This document shows positions 6,349 through 14,532 of a stretch of DNA of 25,014 nucleotides, one piece after another (the stretch's first letter is position 1; every line of letters starts with the position of its first letter). This stretch comes from Candidatus Woesearchaeota archaeon (lineage in GTDB: Archaea; Nanobdellota; Nanobdellia; Woesearchaeales; JAHWIC01), in NCBI GenBank assembly GCA_019322485.1, contig JAHWIK010000011.1, positions 1-25,014 on the forward strand, in the 5' to 3' direction. The notes beneath the pieces are model-generated. The model had not been told where the DNA came from. It made no database searches and saw only the letters and a list, made by a program, of their open reading frames with translations. A program made the translations under genes and the position numbers.

Positions 6349-6359
6349 AAATATAAAAA
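6349..6359 (+). promoter_or_regulatory. TATA box of the aminopeptidase gene
   Basis: AAATATAAAAA predicts a start near 6380 and a short leader carrying GGTGA (6386-6390), an archaeal ribosome-binding site 6 nt before the TTG start at 6397. Confidence 0.5.
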
Positions 6360-6396
6360 CTAATTCTGAAAATTAGAATATAACTGGTGATATTTT

Positions 6397-7470
6397 TTGC
6401 ATTCAAGAGCAACACTAAAACTGCTGGAAAAGTATAATCTTATTGATTCTGCTAAATCCAACTCGACTATTTTTAAGAGAGTGTTAAAGGAATGCCTTAA
6501 TGCAACAAAAGAAGAGGTCCTTATCATTGGTGACGAGGGTCATGAAAACAGGCGTATTGCTGCGTTAATGGCAACAAGCTATTATATTGCAGCAAGAGAC
6601 CTTGGCTTAAATGTAAACTTAGTGATGCAGAAGCCAAAAACCAAGGGTGATGATGCAGACGAGAACGTGATAAATTCCCTTGAGAATTTGAAGAAGGGCA
6701 GCATAATAGTCCTTAATCTTTCGAACCGGCTTGGTTCAATAAAGGATCTTGGAAAAAGCTATAGAAAGTTTATAAAGTCCCGCAGCCACAGGTTTGTATC
6801 AACACCAAAGATAGGAAAGCTTACCAATGATAAATTCTCTCTTCTGGCAAATTCTATCAATATTGATTATAAGGCCCTGCAGGAAAAGTCAAAACAGATA
6901 AAACAGATATTTGATGATGCCAAAGAATTGCATGTGACCTCCCCGGGAGGAACAGACTTCTATATGAACATCAAGGACAAGAATGCTGTGAGGAATGATG
7001 GTGATTACACAAAACCAGCCAGCGGCGGCAATATACCTGCTGGAGAGGTTTATATTCCCCCTTATGGAAAAAAATATGTGTATGGAAAAATAGTGATAGA
7101 CGCCACATCATCACATAAAGAGGGCTCTACCCCTGTAAAAACCCCCATAACCTTGACAGTAGAAAAAGGAAAGGTTATTGAGATAACTGGAGGCAAAGAA
7201 GCAGATACATTAAAGCTTACCCTAGACTGGGCAGAAGCAAAGGCAAAACATCCATGGGGCATTCGCCGCATAGGCGAGTTTGGCATCGGCCTTAACCCCA
7301 ATGCAAGGATTGTTGGAGCAACCATAATTGATGAAAAGGTAATTGGCACTGCACACTTTGCGCTTGGCTCAAACTACTGGTTTGGCGGCACAATATATGC
7401 AATAATACACCTTGATCAGATATTTAGAAATCCTACTGTGCATGTAGATGGAGAGATATTAAAGGTGTAG
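6397..7470 (+). CDS. M29-type metallo-aminopeptidase (AmpS/PepS-like)
   Basis: 357 aa. It probably removes N-terminal residues from peptides in the cytoplasm using two metal ions. The C-terminal half carries the M29 pattern: E217 in IPAGEVY, E294 in GEFGIGLN, H320 and Y327 in TAHFALGSNYW, then H338 and D340 in IHLDQIF. These match the family's metal ligands and catalytic Tyr by spacing. The N-terminal half is a divergent Rossmann-like domain. Translation starts with TTG at 6397, chosen because GGTGA lies 6 nt upstream and no suitable ATG exists. There is no signal peptide. It is transcribed divergently from the helicase fragment. Annotation as leucyl aminopeptidase is common, but the substrate is unproven. 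Confidence 0.85.
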   Translation: MHSRATLKLLEKYNLIDSAKSNSTIFKRVLKECLNATKEEVLIIGDEGHENRRIAALMATSYYIAARDLGLNVNLVMQKPKTKGDDADENVINSLENLKKGSIIVLNLSNRLGSIKDLGKSYRKFIKSRSHRFVSTPKIGKLTNDKFSLLANSINIDYKALQEKSKQIKQIFDDAKELHVTSPGGTDFYMNIKDKNAVRNDGDYTKPASGGNIPAGEVYIPPYGKKYVYGKIVIDATSSHKEGSTPVKTPITLTVEKGKVIEITGGKEADTLKLTLDWAEAKAKHPWGIRRIGEFGIGLNPNARIVGATIIDEKVIGTAHFALGSNYWFGGTIYAIIHLDQIFRNPTVHVDGEILKV

Positions 7471-7471
7471 A

Positions 7472-7486
7472 AAACCCCTGGGGTTT
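7472..7486 (+). terminator. short perfect hairpin after the aminopeptidase gene
   Basis: AAACCCCTGGGGTTT is a perfect inverted repeat with a 3-nt loop, starting 2 bp after the stop codon and only weakly followed by T. It could be a terminator or an RNA 3'-end stabiliser. Confidence 0.35.
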
Positions 7487-7492
7487 AGAAAC

Positions 7493-7503
7493 CTTTTTAA
7501 ATC
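7493..7503 (+). promoter_or_regulatory. TATA box of the protease-like/RimK pair
   Basis: CTTTTTAAATC lies about 28 bp before the ATG at 7526, predicting a leaderless mRNA. Confidence 0.5.
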
Positions 7504-7525
7504 AAAATATGCTTAGGTTTTAGCT

Positions 7526-7873
7526 ATGAAATACAAGAATAAGTCACTAATTGGTCTTAGCGAAAAAGTCACAATATGCAGCAAAAAAAAGAGCAGGAGC
7601 GTTATGGCGCGTATTGATACAGGAGCTACAAAGAGCTCAATGGATGTAAAATTAGCTGCTGAACTAAAGCTAGGGCCTGTAATCAAATCAAAGCTGGTTA
7701 AATCAGCCCATGGCAATAAACTAAGGCCTGTAATAAAAGGAGAAGTAAAATTAGCTGGTAAGAAGATAAATGCTGAGTTCACATTGGCTGATAGAAGCCA
7801 TATGAAATACAGATGCTTAATTGGTCAAAATATACTGAAGGAGGGCTTTTTAATAGACCCATCAAAACGCTAA
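7526..7873 (+). CDS. retropepsin-like protein, RimK-associated (PF05618-type)
   Basis: 115 aa. The fold is a single retropepsin-like barrel: ARIDTGATKSS (28-38) holds the D31-T-G-A catalytic triplet seen in aspartic proteases, and SHMKYRCLIGQNIL (91-104) matches the conserved (R/S)HMxYxxLIGxxxL end of the family. Pfam names this group 'putative ATP-dependent zinc protease', though the sequence looks like a retropepsin. Members very often sit beside RimK-type ATP-grasp ligases, as here: the ligase starts 1 bp after this stop. It may trim or mature the peptide or protein that the ligase modifies. No signal peptide or membrane segment. Confidence 0.85.
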   Translation: MKYKNKSLIGLSEKVTICSKKKSRSVMARIDTGATKSSMDVKLAAELKLGPVIKSKLVKSAHGNKLRPVIKGEVKLAGKKINAEFTLADRSHMKYRCLIGQNILKEGFLIDPSKR

Positions 7874-7874
7874 A

Positions 7875-8957
7875 ATGAAAGGCGCTGTAATATCATTAAG
7901 AAGTAAAAGTTCCCTGATGATTGTCAAGGAGATGGAGAAGTACTTCAAGGTAGTTGATGATATAGACCTAAAGAACATTGAGGTAAACCTAGACAGCGAA
8001 TCCTTGGAGGTTCTTTATGAAGGGAAGCCATTAGATAAATATGATTGTATATATGTGAAAGGGTCTTTTAGATACGAGCCTCTGCTGAGGTCAATAGCAA
8101 CTGCCTTGTACGGCAAAACATATATGCCGATAAAGCCGGTTGCATTTACTGTTGGCCATGATAAGCTGCTTACACAGCTTGATATACAGCAGCATAAGAT
8201 TCCAATGCCAACTACCTATATAGCAGCAACAACAGATGCAGCAAAAAAGATTCTCAAAAAAGTGAACTATCCAATTGTTATGAAATTTCCTCATGGTTCT
8301 CATGGAAAAGGTGTTATGTTTGCGGATTCATACCCTTCTGCTTCTTCTATGCTTGATGCCTTAGCTGCTTTAAGACAGCCGTTTATTATCCAGGAGTATG
8401 TAGAAACAGCTGGTGCTGACATAAGGGCAATAGTTGTTGGCGACAAGGTTGTAGCAGCTATGAAGCGTAAAGCAGAGTTTGGTGAGAAGCGAGCAAATAT
8501 ACATGTAGGCGGCACAGGTGAGCCATGCGAGCTTGATGCACATACAAAAAAACTGGCAATTAAGGCTGCCGAAGCAGTAGAAGCAGACATCTGCGCTGTT
8601 GACTTATTAGAAAGTGCAAAAGGGCCGACAGTCATAGAGATAAACCTCTCTCCAGGCTTGCAAGGCATTACACAAGCAACAAAGATAAATGTTGCAGATA
8701 AGATTGCTAAATTCTTATACACGCAAGCAAAGGAATTTACCGATACTGGAAAAAAAGAAACAACAAAAGAAATACTGGAGGAAATAGAGCCTTTAAAGGA
8801 GATTATAACAAATCTTGATTTTAGGGGTAATAGAATCCTTTTACCAGAGGTCCTCACAAACATAAGCAAGTTTACAGAAAAGGACGAGCTTTCTGTTAAG
8901 GCAAAGGAAGGAGAAGTATCGATAAAGAAGTTTAGCGTTGGTGGAGAGAAGAAATAG
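7875..8957 (+). CDS. RimK-type ATP-grasp ligase with AbrB-like C-terminal extension
   Basis: 360 aa. ATP-grasp enzymes of this type join an amino acid such as glutamate to a carboxylate by an acyl-phosphate. Residues ~1-90 form the preATP-grasp domain. Nucleotide and metal motifs follow: HDK (95-97), KFPHGSHGKGV (137-147), QEYV (173-176), DIRAIVVG (182-189), ANIHVGG (207-213) and EINLSPGLQG (255-264). After a Glu/Lys linker, residues ~318-352 (ILLPEVLTNISKFTEKDELS, then VKAKEGEVSIKK) resemble a single swapped-hairpin AbrB DNA-binding module, unusual on a ligase. Substrate is unknown. No LysW carrier was found nearby, which argues against lysine or arginine synthesis. Confidence 0.88.
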   Translation: MKGAVISLRSKSSLMIVKEMEKYFKVVDDIDLKNIEVNLDSESLEVLYEGKPLDKYDCIYVKGSFRYEPLLRSIATALYGKTYMPIKPVAFTVGHDKLLTQLDIQQHKIPMPTTYIAATTDAAKKILKKVNYPIVMKFPHGSHGKGVMFADSYPSASSMLDALAALRQPFIIQEYVETAGADIRAIVVGDKVVAAMKRKAEFGEKRANIHVGGTGEPCELDAHTKKLAIKAAEAVEADICAVDLLESAKGPTVIEINLSPGLQGITQATKINVADKIAKFLYTQAKEFTDTGKKETTKEILEEIEPLKEIITNLDFRGNRILLPEVLTNISKFTEKDELSVKAKEGEVSIKKFSVGGEKK

Positions 8958-8984
8958 ACTAATTTTCATTTAGGGGGGTTTTTA

Positions 8985-10292
8985 ATGCTTAAGCTAAAAA
9001 TCAAAGAGGGGATTAAGAGAGATATTGTAGTTCTTACTATTCCTACAAGGGAAAAACAGATAGGGACTTTTCTTACGTGCTTAAGTGATTTAGACAGGAA
9101 CAAATACAATATAATTCTTGTATGCAATACAGAGCATAATGAAGAATCAGAGGCTTTTGTTAAGAAGGTGTTCAAAAAATATAACAAGGGAAAGCTCCCT
9201 TACCAGGTAGTTTATAATTCTGGAAGAACCATACCAAGCGGAAGAAATGCAGGCCTTGTACGTTCAATCCAGAATGTAGTCAAAGGAACGAGGCTTACGT
9301 ACCTAATTGATGATGATATTGCGATATATAAGCCAAAAGAGTTATTTGACTTCTTAGAACAGGGATTGCAGTATGCTGCTTTTGTTGGATATCCTACATT
9401 TGAGGTTTCAATGCTGTCAAAGACCAAAAGACAGGTAGAGGCAAATAACCTTGTTGATACAGTAATAGCTAAAAAGGAACTTGCTGCTAAATTACTTAAT
9501 TTCTTGGAAGTAGAAAAGCCAAGGAGGTACACCCCATTTAGGGGTGAGAAGTATGAGAACGCTTATGTTCTATACGGTCATGTTCATGGCAACCTTCAGC
9601 TTCATTTTACAAGGGTTCTCGAAAAACTGCAGAAAGAACACAACGGGAGCGGCATATTTAACCCTACCCGGGGCTGGTATGGCGAGTTTACTGAGTTAAA
9701 TTATCGCTTGCAGCGCTATGGCCTTATTGGAGGGTTTTTGTTCAAGTCGCCAAATAAAATGGAGCATCTGTACAACGCTAATGACTGGGGCCTGATATTC
9801 CATAACGATGTCAGGGTAGCTGAATCTCCAACAAGAACAATGAGGAAGAGAAATGAAAATATGTTAAGGGCTTACATTTACCTGGCAATTGAGTCAGATA
9901 CAATCCCTTTTGATATCCCTAAGGAAGAATTCCTTGAGCGTTTCCTTAGCCTGCTTAATTCAGATTTTAGGTTTTTGAAGCCAAGTGTCCAGGAATTTGC
10001 AAAGCTGCTCCAGGTAAGATACTCTACTCAAAGCTACTTATTTGGTACAAGGTCAATGTCAAATGAGTGGTTCGAACGCCAGAGGAAAAAGGTAATCCAG
10101 AAAATTTTATATGAAATATATTCAGATAAGGACATAAAGGAATCCCTTTTAAAAAGAAAAATAGAATACGAGACCACACCATTTAAGCTGGCGCCATTCC
10201 AGAAGTTCACAAAAAAGAGTTTTAATGAATTCTTGAGATACCAGAACGAACAGCTTAAGAAATTCAGGGAGGAAATCTATGACTATAGATAA
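8985..10292 (+). CDS. GT-A fold glycosyltransferase
   Basis: 435 aa. The N-terminal half looks like a nucleotide-sugar-dependent GT-A domain: a first strand (VVLTIPTREKQ, 15-25), NSGRTIPSGRNAG (78-90), and LIDDDIAIY (107-115) with the metal-binding DxD. A long C-terminal helical part is charged. There is no signal peptide or membrane segment, so it is cytoplasmic. A strong purine box (AGGGGGG, 8972-8978) precedes the ATG. The gene overlaps the next, a mannosyl-3-phosphoglycerate-phosphatase-like HAD gene, by 14 bp, so both are made together. That pairing suggests a glycosyl phosphate-ester acceptor, but the sequence is not clearly a GT55 mannosylphosphoglycerate synthase. Donor and acceptor are unknown. 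Confidence 0.8.
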   Translation: MLKLKIKEGIKRDIVVLTIPTREKQIGTFLTCLSDLDRNKYNIILVCNTEHNEESEAFVKKVFKKYNKGKLPYQVVYNSGRTIPSGRNAGLVRSIQNVVKGTRLTYLIDDDIAIYKPKELFDFLEQGLQYAAFVGYPTFEVSMLSKTKRQVEANNLVDTVIAKKELAAKLLNFLEVEKPRRYTPFRGEKYENAYVLYGHVHGNLQLHFTRVLEKLQKEHNGSGIFNPTRGWYGEFTELNYRLQRYGLIGGFLFKSPNKMEHLYNANDWGLIFHNDVRVAESPTRTMRKRNENMLRAYIYLAIESDTIPFDIPKEEFLERFLSLLNSDFRFLKPSVQEFAKLLQVRYSTQSYLFGTRSMSNEWFERQRKKVIQKILYEIYSDKDIKESLLKRKIEYETTPFKLAPFQKFTKKSFNEFLRYQNEQLKKFREEIYDYR

Positions 10293-11076
10293 GATAATTA
10301 TATTTTCAGATATGGATGGTACATTTCTTGACCACAGCACCTACTCTTATAGCAAAGCAATGCCAGCTATACGCAAAATAGTGAAAAACAAAATTCCTTT
10401 TGTGTTCTGCAGCAGCAGGGTAAGCCATGAGATGGATATATACTATAAGAAAATAAAGATAAGACACCCTTTTATCTCTGAGAACGGCGCTGCTATTTTT
10501 ATTCCCAAGGGTTACTTTAAATTTAATTTTAAGCATGATTATATTAAGAAAGGTAATAAGATTATTCAATTTGGTACCAAGTATGAAAAATTGAGAAAAG
10601 TACTGGTAAAAATAAGGAAAGAAACCGGTTACAATATGAAAGGCTTCGGTGATTTAACCTTAAAAGAGCTCTCAGAAAATGCTGGAATATCCCTAAAAAA
10701 GGCAAGATTAGCAAAAAAACGCGAATTCACAGAACCTTTTATCATATTAGACGGCGATATAAATAAGATAAAGAAACTGATTAAGAAGCATGGGCTTAAT
10801 TATACCAAGGGAGGAAGATATCATTATATAATGGGCAAGAACGACAAAGGAAAAGCAGTCAATACACTTAAGAAATTATTTAAGAAAGAATTTGGCAAGA
10901 TTACAACAATAGGCCTTGGTGACGGCCAGAATGATTTGCCAATGCTAAAGAATGTTGATTACGGCTATCAGGTTAAGACTTATAAGGGAGAATACAGCTA
11001 TAGGAATAAGGCTGTAATAAGAATAAATAAAATAGGCCCTAAAGGTTTTAATGAAGCAGTTCTAAGGCATTTATAG
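10279..11076 (+). CDS. HAD phosphatase, mannosyl-3-phosphoglycerate phosphatase-like
   Basis: 265 aa, the usual length for the MPGP group of Cof-type HAD phosphatases. MPGP removes phosphate from mannosyl-3-phosphoglycerate to give the compatible solute mannosylglycerate. Motif I is DMDGT (11-15), motif II SSR (45-47), followed by SENGAA (67-72) in the cap region. ARLAKKREFTEPF (142-154) is close to the MPGP hallmark. Motif III/IV is GLGDGQNDLPML (212-223). A good ribosome-binding site (GGGAGG) lies before the ATG inside the preceding glycosyltransferase gene, which it overlaps by 14 bp. Related glucosyl-3-phosphoglycerate phosphatases exist, so the sugar is uncertain. Confidence 0.87.
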   Translation: MTIDKIIIFSDMDGTFLDHSTYSYSKAMPAIRKIVKNKIPFVFCSSRVSHEMDIYYKKIKIRHPFISENGAAIFIPKGYFKFNFKHDYIKKGNKIIQFGTKYEKLRKVLVKIRKETGYNMKGFGDLTLKELSENAGISLKKARLAKKREFTEPFIILDGDINKIKKLIKKHGLNYTKGGRYHYIMGKNDKGKAVNTLKKLFKKEFGKITTIGLGDGQNDLPMLKNVDYGYQVKTYKGEYSYRNKAVIRINKIGPKGFNEAVLRHL

Positions 11077-12327
11077 CCATCTATTGTTAAGGTGCTTTCT
11101 AAATGCTTTATCCTTCGCTATAAACTTCATTAACTTTATCCACTTTTGGTTGAAGTGGAAATAATTAGGTGCTAATTTTCTAGACCTTTCTAAAGCACGG
11201 TCAACCTGCACCTCAGCACTAGTACTTAATTTCTTTGTTTCTTCTGGGTACATATACTTTAGTGCATACACAGCATCCCTGACAACATCTTCAGTAAAGA
11301 ACTCCCCAGGATAAGGCTTTAATGCTTCTATGCTTATCTTTTTGAGATCCAGATGATGGTCATTGCATTCCCTGATCTTTTCGCGCTCGTAAAGAAACCT
11401 TAGCATATCCTGCTCAAGCCTGTAGTAATTTGTCATGCTGAATGCGCCGGTCTTTAGAAATGCCTTTACTTTTTTATCCCATCTTTCAGGAGGCATGTGT
11501 ATGACATAAAGTTCCTTGTCAAAATAAAAGTCAAGGTCATGCATCTTTGCATTAATGAGATAATCCATATTTTCTCCTCTTGTTATACCCAGGTCATAAG
11601 CTACATTCATGAACATCTTTCTGTGCATGACCATGTTTCCGCCAAACACAAAATTTGATTTATGGATGCGGCCTTTTTTTTCGTCTATAGCTATAAATCC
11701 ATTATTCTTTACCCATCTCTTCTTGAAGAAGACATTGTCAATTGGAGGCTTCTTAAGGCCCCTCATGATATGGTCGCCTTTTTTGTCCTTATAATAACCG
11801 CCTAATCCGTAAATCCTCTTCCCTTTGTGCTCTTTTCCTATAAACTCAGTTGCCTTTTTAACATGGTCCCGCATAACAACCTCATCATCATCCAAGCCAA
11901 TCATTATATCGCTTCCTAAACCGTTTGTAACAATAAGCTGGCAGTTCCTTATAGTAGGATAACAGGCAAGATTGAGCTGAGGCATCATATCTGTAAGCAC
12001 CTTGCTTTTTTTCATCCTTTCCTTTAAGAATCCAACATCAGACCTTACAAACTGCATTATTGGGAAATGCTTCTTGTACGGCTTAATAAGAGAGTCTATC
12101 TTGTTTTCAACCTGCTCGTATAGCTTGGTGTCGCTATAATCCACAGTTGCAGTCAGAACAACAACCTTGAAGTTTCCCCATGCCTCTTTAAGGCTGTCTA
12201 GCAGCCTTGTAAGAGTCTGCTCTCCATCCAGTGGTGTAGGATGGTCAAAATAAGTGTCGCCTACTTTCTTTACTCCACCTTTCCTTGTCCAGTATGTTGG
12301 TATTGTTATTATTGGTTCTTTTTTCAT
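11071..12327 (-). CDS. GT-A fold glycosyltransferase
   Basis: 418 aa. The opening strand IITIPTYW (6-13) and MIGLDDDEV (142-150) with an acidic DxD-type motif indicate a GT-A fold. FVFGGNMVMHRKMF further on resembles the acceptor-side GGN region of such enzymes. There is no signal peptide or membrane helix. It starts 1 bp after the stop of the GH2 gene, so the two form an operon. Its 3' end overlaps the convergent HAD gene by 6 bp. It differs clearly from the plus-strand glycosyltransferase, so this is not a recent duplicate. Substrates are unknown. Confidence 0.77.
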   Translation of the reverse strand: MKKEPIITIPTYWTRKGGVKKVGDTYFDHPTPLDGEQTLTRLLDSLKEAWGNFKVVVLTATVDYSDTKLYEQVENKIDSLIKPYKKHFPIMQFVRSDVGFLKERMKKSKVLTDMMPQLNLACYPTIRNCQLIVTNGLGSDIMIGLDDDEVVMRDHVKKATEFIGKEHKGKRIYGLGGYYKDKKGDHIMRGLKKPPIDNVFFKKRWVKNNGFIAIDEKKGRIHKSNFVFGGNMVMHRKMFMNVAYDLGITRGENMDYLINAKMHDLDFYFDKELYVIHMPPERWDKKVKAFLKTGAFSMTNYYRLEQDMLRFLYEREKIRECNDHHLDLKKISIEALKPYPGEFFTEDVVRDAVYALKYMYPEETKKLSTSAEVQVDRALERSRKLAPNYFHFNQKWIKLMKFIAKDKAFRKHLNNRWL

Positions 12328-12328
12328 T

Positions 12329-14446
12329 TTATATTTCCTGCCTCCTTATAGTTCTAAAATATTCAAAGTTTTCTGAAATTTTTCTTCTTCTGTACCATAT
12401 ACTCATCCTTAAAATATACCTGTCTGCAGGCAAAATTCCTTTTATGTTAAGAATCGCTTTGAACCTGCTCCTTGGTTTTATAACTGGAATTGATGAATCT
12501 TTTGGTATGTTTATTGTTCTTACACGTTTTGCATACACTTTCCCATTCTCACCTTCAACCTTTAATACAAGCTTAGCATTTTTATATTTTTTGTGTGTGT
12601 CATTTGTAACCCAGATTACTTGCATAGTATCCCATAAGACATTTGTACTTTCTTTATTGCCCTTAATAGAGAATATTGCTAAGGGCCTTCGTTTTATACT
12701 TATTGATACCAGTATTGGTTGGTATGCTTGTTTAAGGGTATGATATCCTTTTTTTGGCTGCCTATAATAATCAACAACAGACCAAGTTATAGATGGCCAG
12801 TTATCTACAAACATGAACTGGAAAAGTCCTGTAACTTTGCCATATTTTTTTCTTCTCATAGTCTCAATAGCATACTTTAGAAGCTCGGATTGATATTCCT
12901 GGCTGTTTCTTACAAATTCTGTAATGCCTCTTCCTTTTTTTATCATAGCAACCTCGAAGGTTTGCTCTTTTCTGAAATTATGGTAAGCCCATATATCCGT
13001 ATTTGGGGGCCATAAGCTCTCTTTGCTAATGATTTTTTTTAATGATTCAACGTTTGGCAATGCCTGAGCACCAAATTCAGTTACTAAAGGGCCTGCAGGC
13101 ACCCCCGAAAATTCCTTGTAATGGCCGTAATACCATCCCGGATAAGCATGCTCTGTAAATAAAGAGCCATAAACGATATTCCTTGTTTTATCAGCCCTTT
13201 TGATTATCCTGTGCACAGCCGTGTCTAAGTCTGATTTCTCTCCATATGGTTCGTTATGGCAGCACCACACAACAATAGAAGGATGATTAAATAAGTAGGA
13301 TATCATGTATTCTGCTTGTTTGGATGCATTCTTTATGAATCTCTTTTTGTTGCTGTATCCCCATTGCAATGCAAAGTCTTGGTATACAAGAATTCCTGCT
13401 TTATCACAAGCATCATATAGTTCTTCCCTGTTTACATGGCCGTGGACCCTTATAGCATTCACATTAGCTTTCTTTAGTAGGCTTATATCTTTATCTATTT
13501 TCTCATTGTCATACTCAGAAAGCCATTGTGCCGGAATAAAGTTAACTCCCCTTGGAAAGATTCTTCTGTTGTTAATCCACCACTGCTCCTTTTTATCGAC
13601 ATTAAATGTTCTTATTCCAAACCTTTTTACTAGCACATCAATGATTTTGCCTCCATGTATAATCTGGAAGGTTACTTTATACATATTAGGAAACCCATGG
13701 TCCCACGGCCACCATAGCTTTGGGTTCTTTACTTCTAATGTAAACTGAGTTCCTTGAAATCCTCTTTGCTCTTTTATTGTTTTTGTTGGAAAGCTTATTG
13801 TGCGTCCTTTAAAGTTTAAAGGTTCAAAAATAGTTTTTAATTCAAACTCAGCTTCTTTCTTGAGGAAAAATTTCACCTCGCACTTTATTTCTGCTCTTTT
13901 TTTGCTTATGCTTGTTGCATGTAAGTAAGCTCTTCTTGGCCTGACTATGTTGCTTGTAATCATTAATTCTACACTATTCCATATGCCTCCAGTGTTTTTG
14001 TCCTGGCCTTTGCTTGGATTCCAGCCGCCAGGTCTTGTATCATGCAGATTAAAGATGCCTTTAACCAGCTTTTTATGGTCAGGCCAGTCTTTTAAAGATT
14101 CCTTTGGAGAGTTCACTCTTACAACTAGTTCATTTCTTTTTTTCAGTAATCTAGTTACATTATAGCCAAATCTTTGGAAGTAACCTTCATGATGGCCTAT
14201 GTAATGGTCATTAAGCCATATATCGGCAATGTAGTCTATTCCGTTGAACATTAAGTACACTGCCTTGTTTTTCTTTATCTTATCCATAAGGAAGTTTCTT
14301 TTGTAGTATAGCAAGCCGTGGTGGTCTAGGCCCTGCAAATACCAATTAGAAGGAACCTTTATTGGCAACCAATCAGACTTCTTTCTAGAATTCTTCTTGC
14401 AGTACAGCCATTGGCCGCATAAGTCTCTGTATTCTCTTTTTTTCAT
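12329..14446 (-). CDS. GH2-family glycosidase (beta-mannosidase/beta-galactosidase-like)
   Basis: 705 aa. The layout is typical for GH2: N-terminal jelly-roll sugar-binding domain (VPSNWYLQGL near 31-40; NGIDYIADIWLNDHYIGHHEG), an immunoglobulin-like domain around 165-285, a TIM barrel from ~288, and a shorter beta domain after ~575. The predicted acid/base is E399 (CCHNEP) and the nucleophile E457 (VTEFGAQALP). There is no signal peptide, so it should act inside the cell on an imported or self-made glycoside. It is followed after 1 bp by a glycosyltransferase and is divergent from a ROK sugar kinase that could phosphorylate the released sugar. GH2 specificity cannot be read from these motifs. 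Confidence 0.9.
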   Translation of the reverse strand: MKKREYRDLCGQWLYCKKNSRKKSDWLPIKVPSNWYLQGLDHHGLLYYKRNFLMDKIKKNKAVYLMFNGIDYIADIWLNDHYIGHHEGYFQRFGYNVTRLLKKRNELVVRVNSPKESLKDWPDHKKLVKGIFNLHDTRPGGWNPSKGQDKNTGGIWNSVELMITSNIVRPRRAYLHATSISKKRAEIKCEVKFFLKKEAEFELKTIFEPLNFKGRTISFPTKTIKEQRGFQGTQFTLEVKNPKLWWPWDHGFPNMYKVTFQIIHGGKIIDVLVKRFGIRTFNVDKKEQWWINNRRIFPRGVNFIPAQWLSEYDNEKIDKDISLLKKANVNAIRVHGHVNREELYDACDKAGILVYQDFALQWGYSNKKRFIKNASKQAEYMISYLFNHPSIVVWCCHNEPYGEKSDLDTAVHRIIKRADKTRNIVYGSLFTEHAYPGWYYGHYKEFSGVPAGPLVTEFGAQALPNVESLKKIISKESLWPPNTDIWAYHNFRKEQTFEVAMIKKGRGITEFVRNSQEYQSELLKYAIETMRRKKYGKVTGLFQFMFVDNWPSITWSVVDYYRQPKKGYHTLKQAYQPILVSISIKRRPLAIFSIKGNKESTNVLWDTMQVIWVTNDTHKKYKNAKLVLKVEGENGKVYAKRVRTINIPKDSSIPVIKPRSRFKAILNIKGILPADRYILRMSIWYRRRKISENFEYFRTIRRQEI

Positions 14447-14470
14447 TGTTATAGTCTTTCGTTAATTGGT

Positions 14471-14480
14471 ATATAAATTT
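14471..14480 (-). promoter_or_regulatory. TATA box of the GH2-glycosyltransferase operon
   Basis: The minus strand reads AAATTTATAT, about 29 bp before the ATG at 14446. It lies 20-40 bp from the oppositely oriented ROK promoter, so the two transcripts could share a regulator. Confidence 0.5.
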
Positions 14481-14500
14481 TGCTTTTGTACAAACCACAA

Positions 14501-14514
14501 ATATTAAATATACC
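14501..14514 (+). promoter_or_regulatory. TATA box of the ROK kinase gene
   Basis: ATATTAAATATACC is centred about 26 bp before the ATG at 14533, predicting leaderless transcription. Confidence 0.5.
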
Positions 14515-14532
14515 AGCCTCTAAATTTCTGTT

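Noticed and set aside
7875..8957. Assignment of the ATP-grasp gene to LysX/ArgX lysine or arginine synthesis
   Set aside because: No LysW-like carrier and no other pathway genes occur in the window. The partner is a retropepsin-like protein instead.
8985..10292. Calling the first glycosyltransferase mannosyl-3-phosphoglycerate synthase
   Set aside because: The neighbouring phosphatase suggests it, but I could not match the expected GT55 sequence features beyond the general GT-A core.
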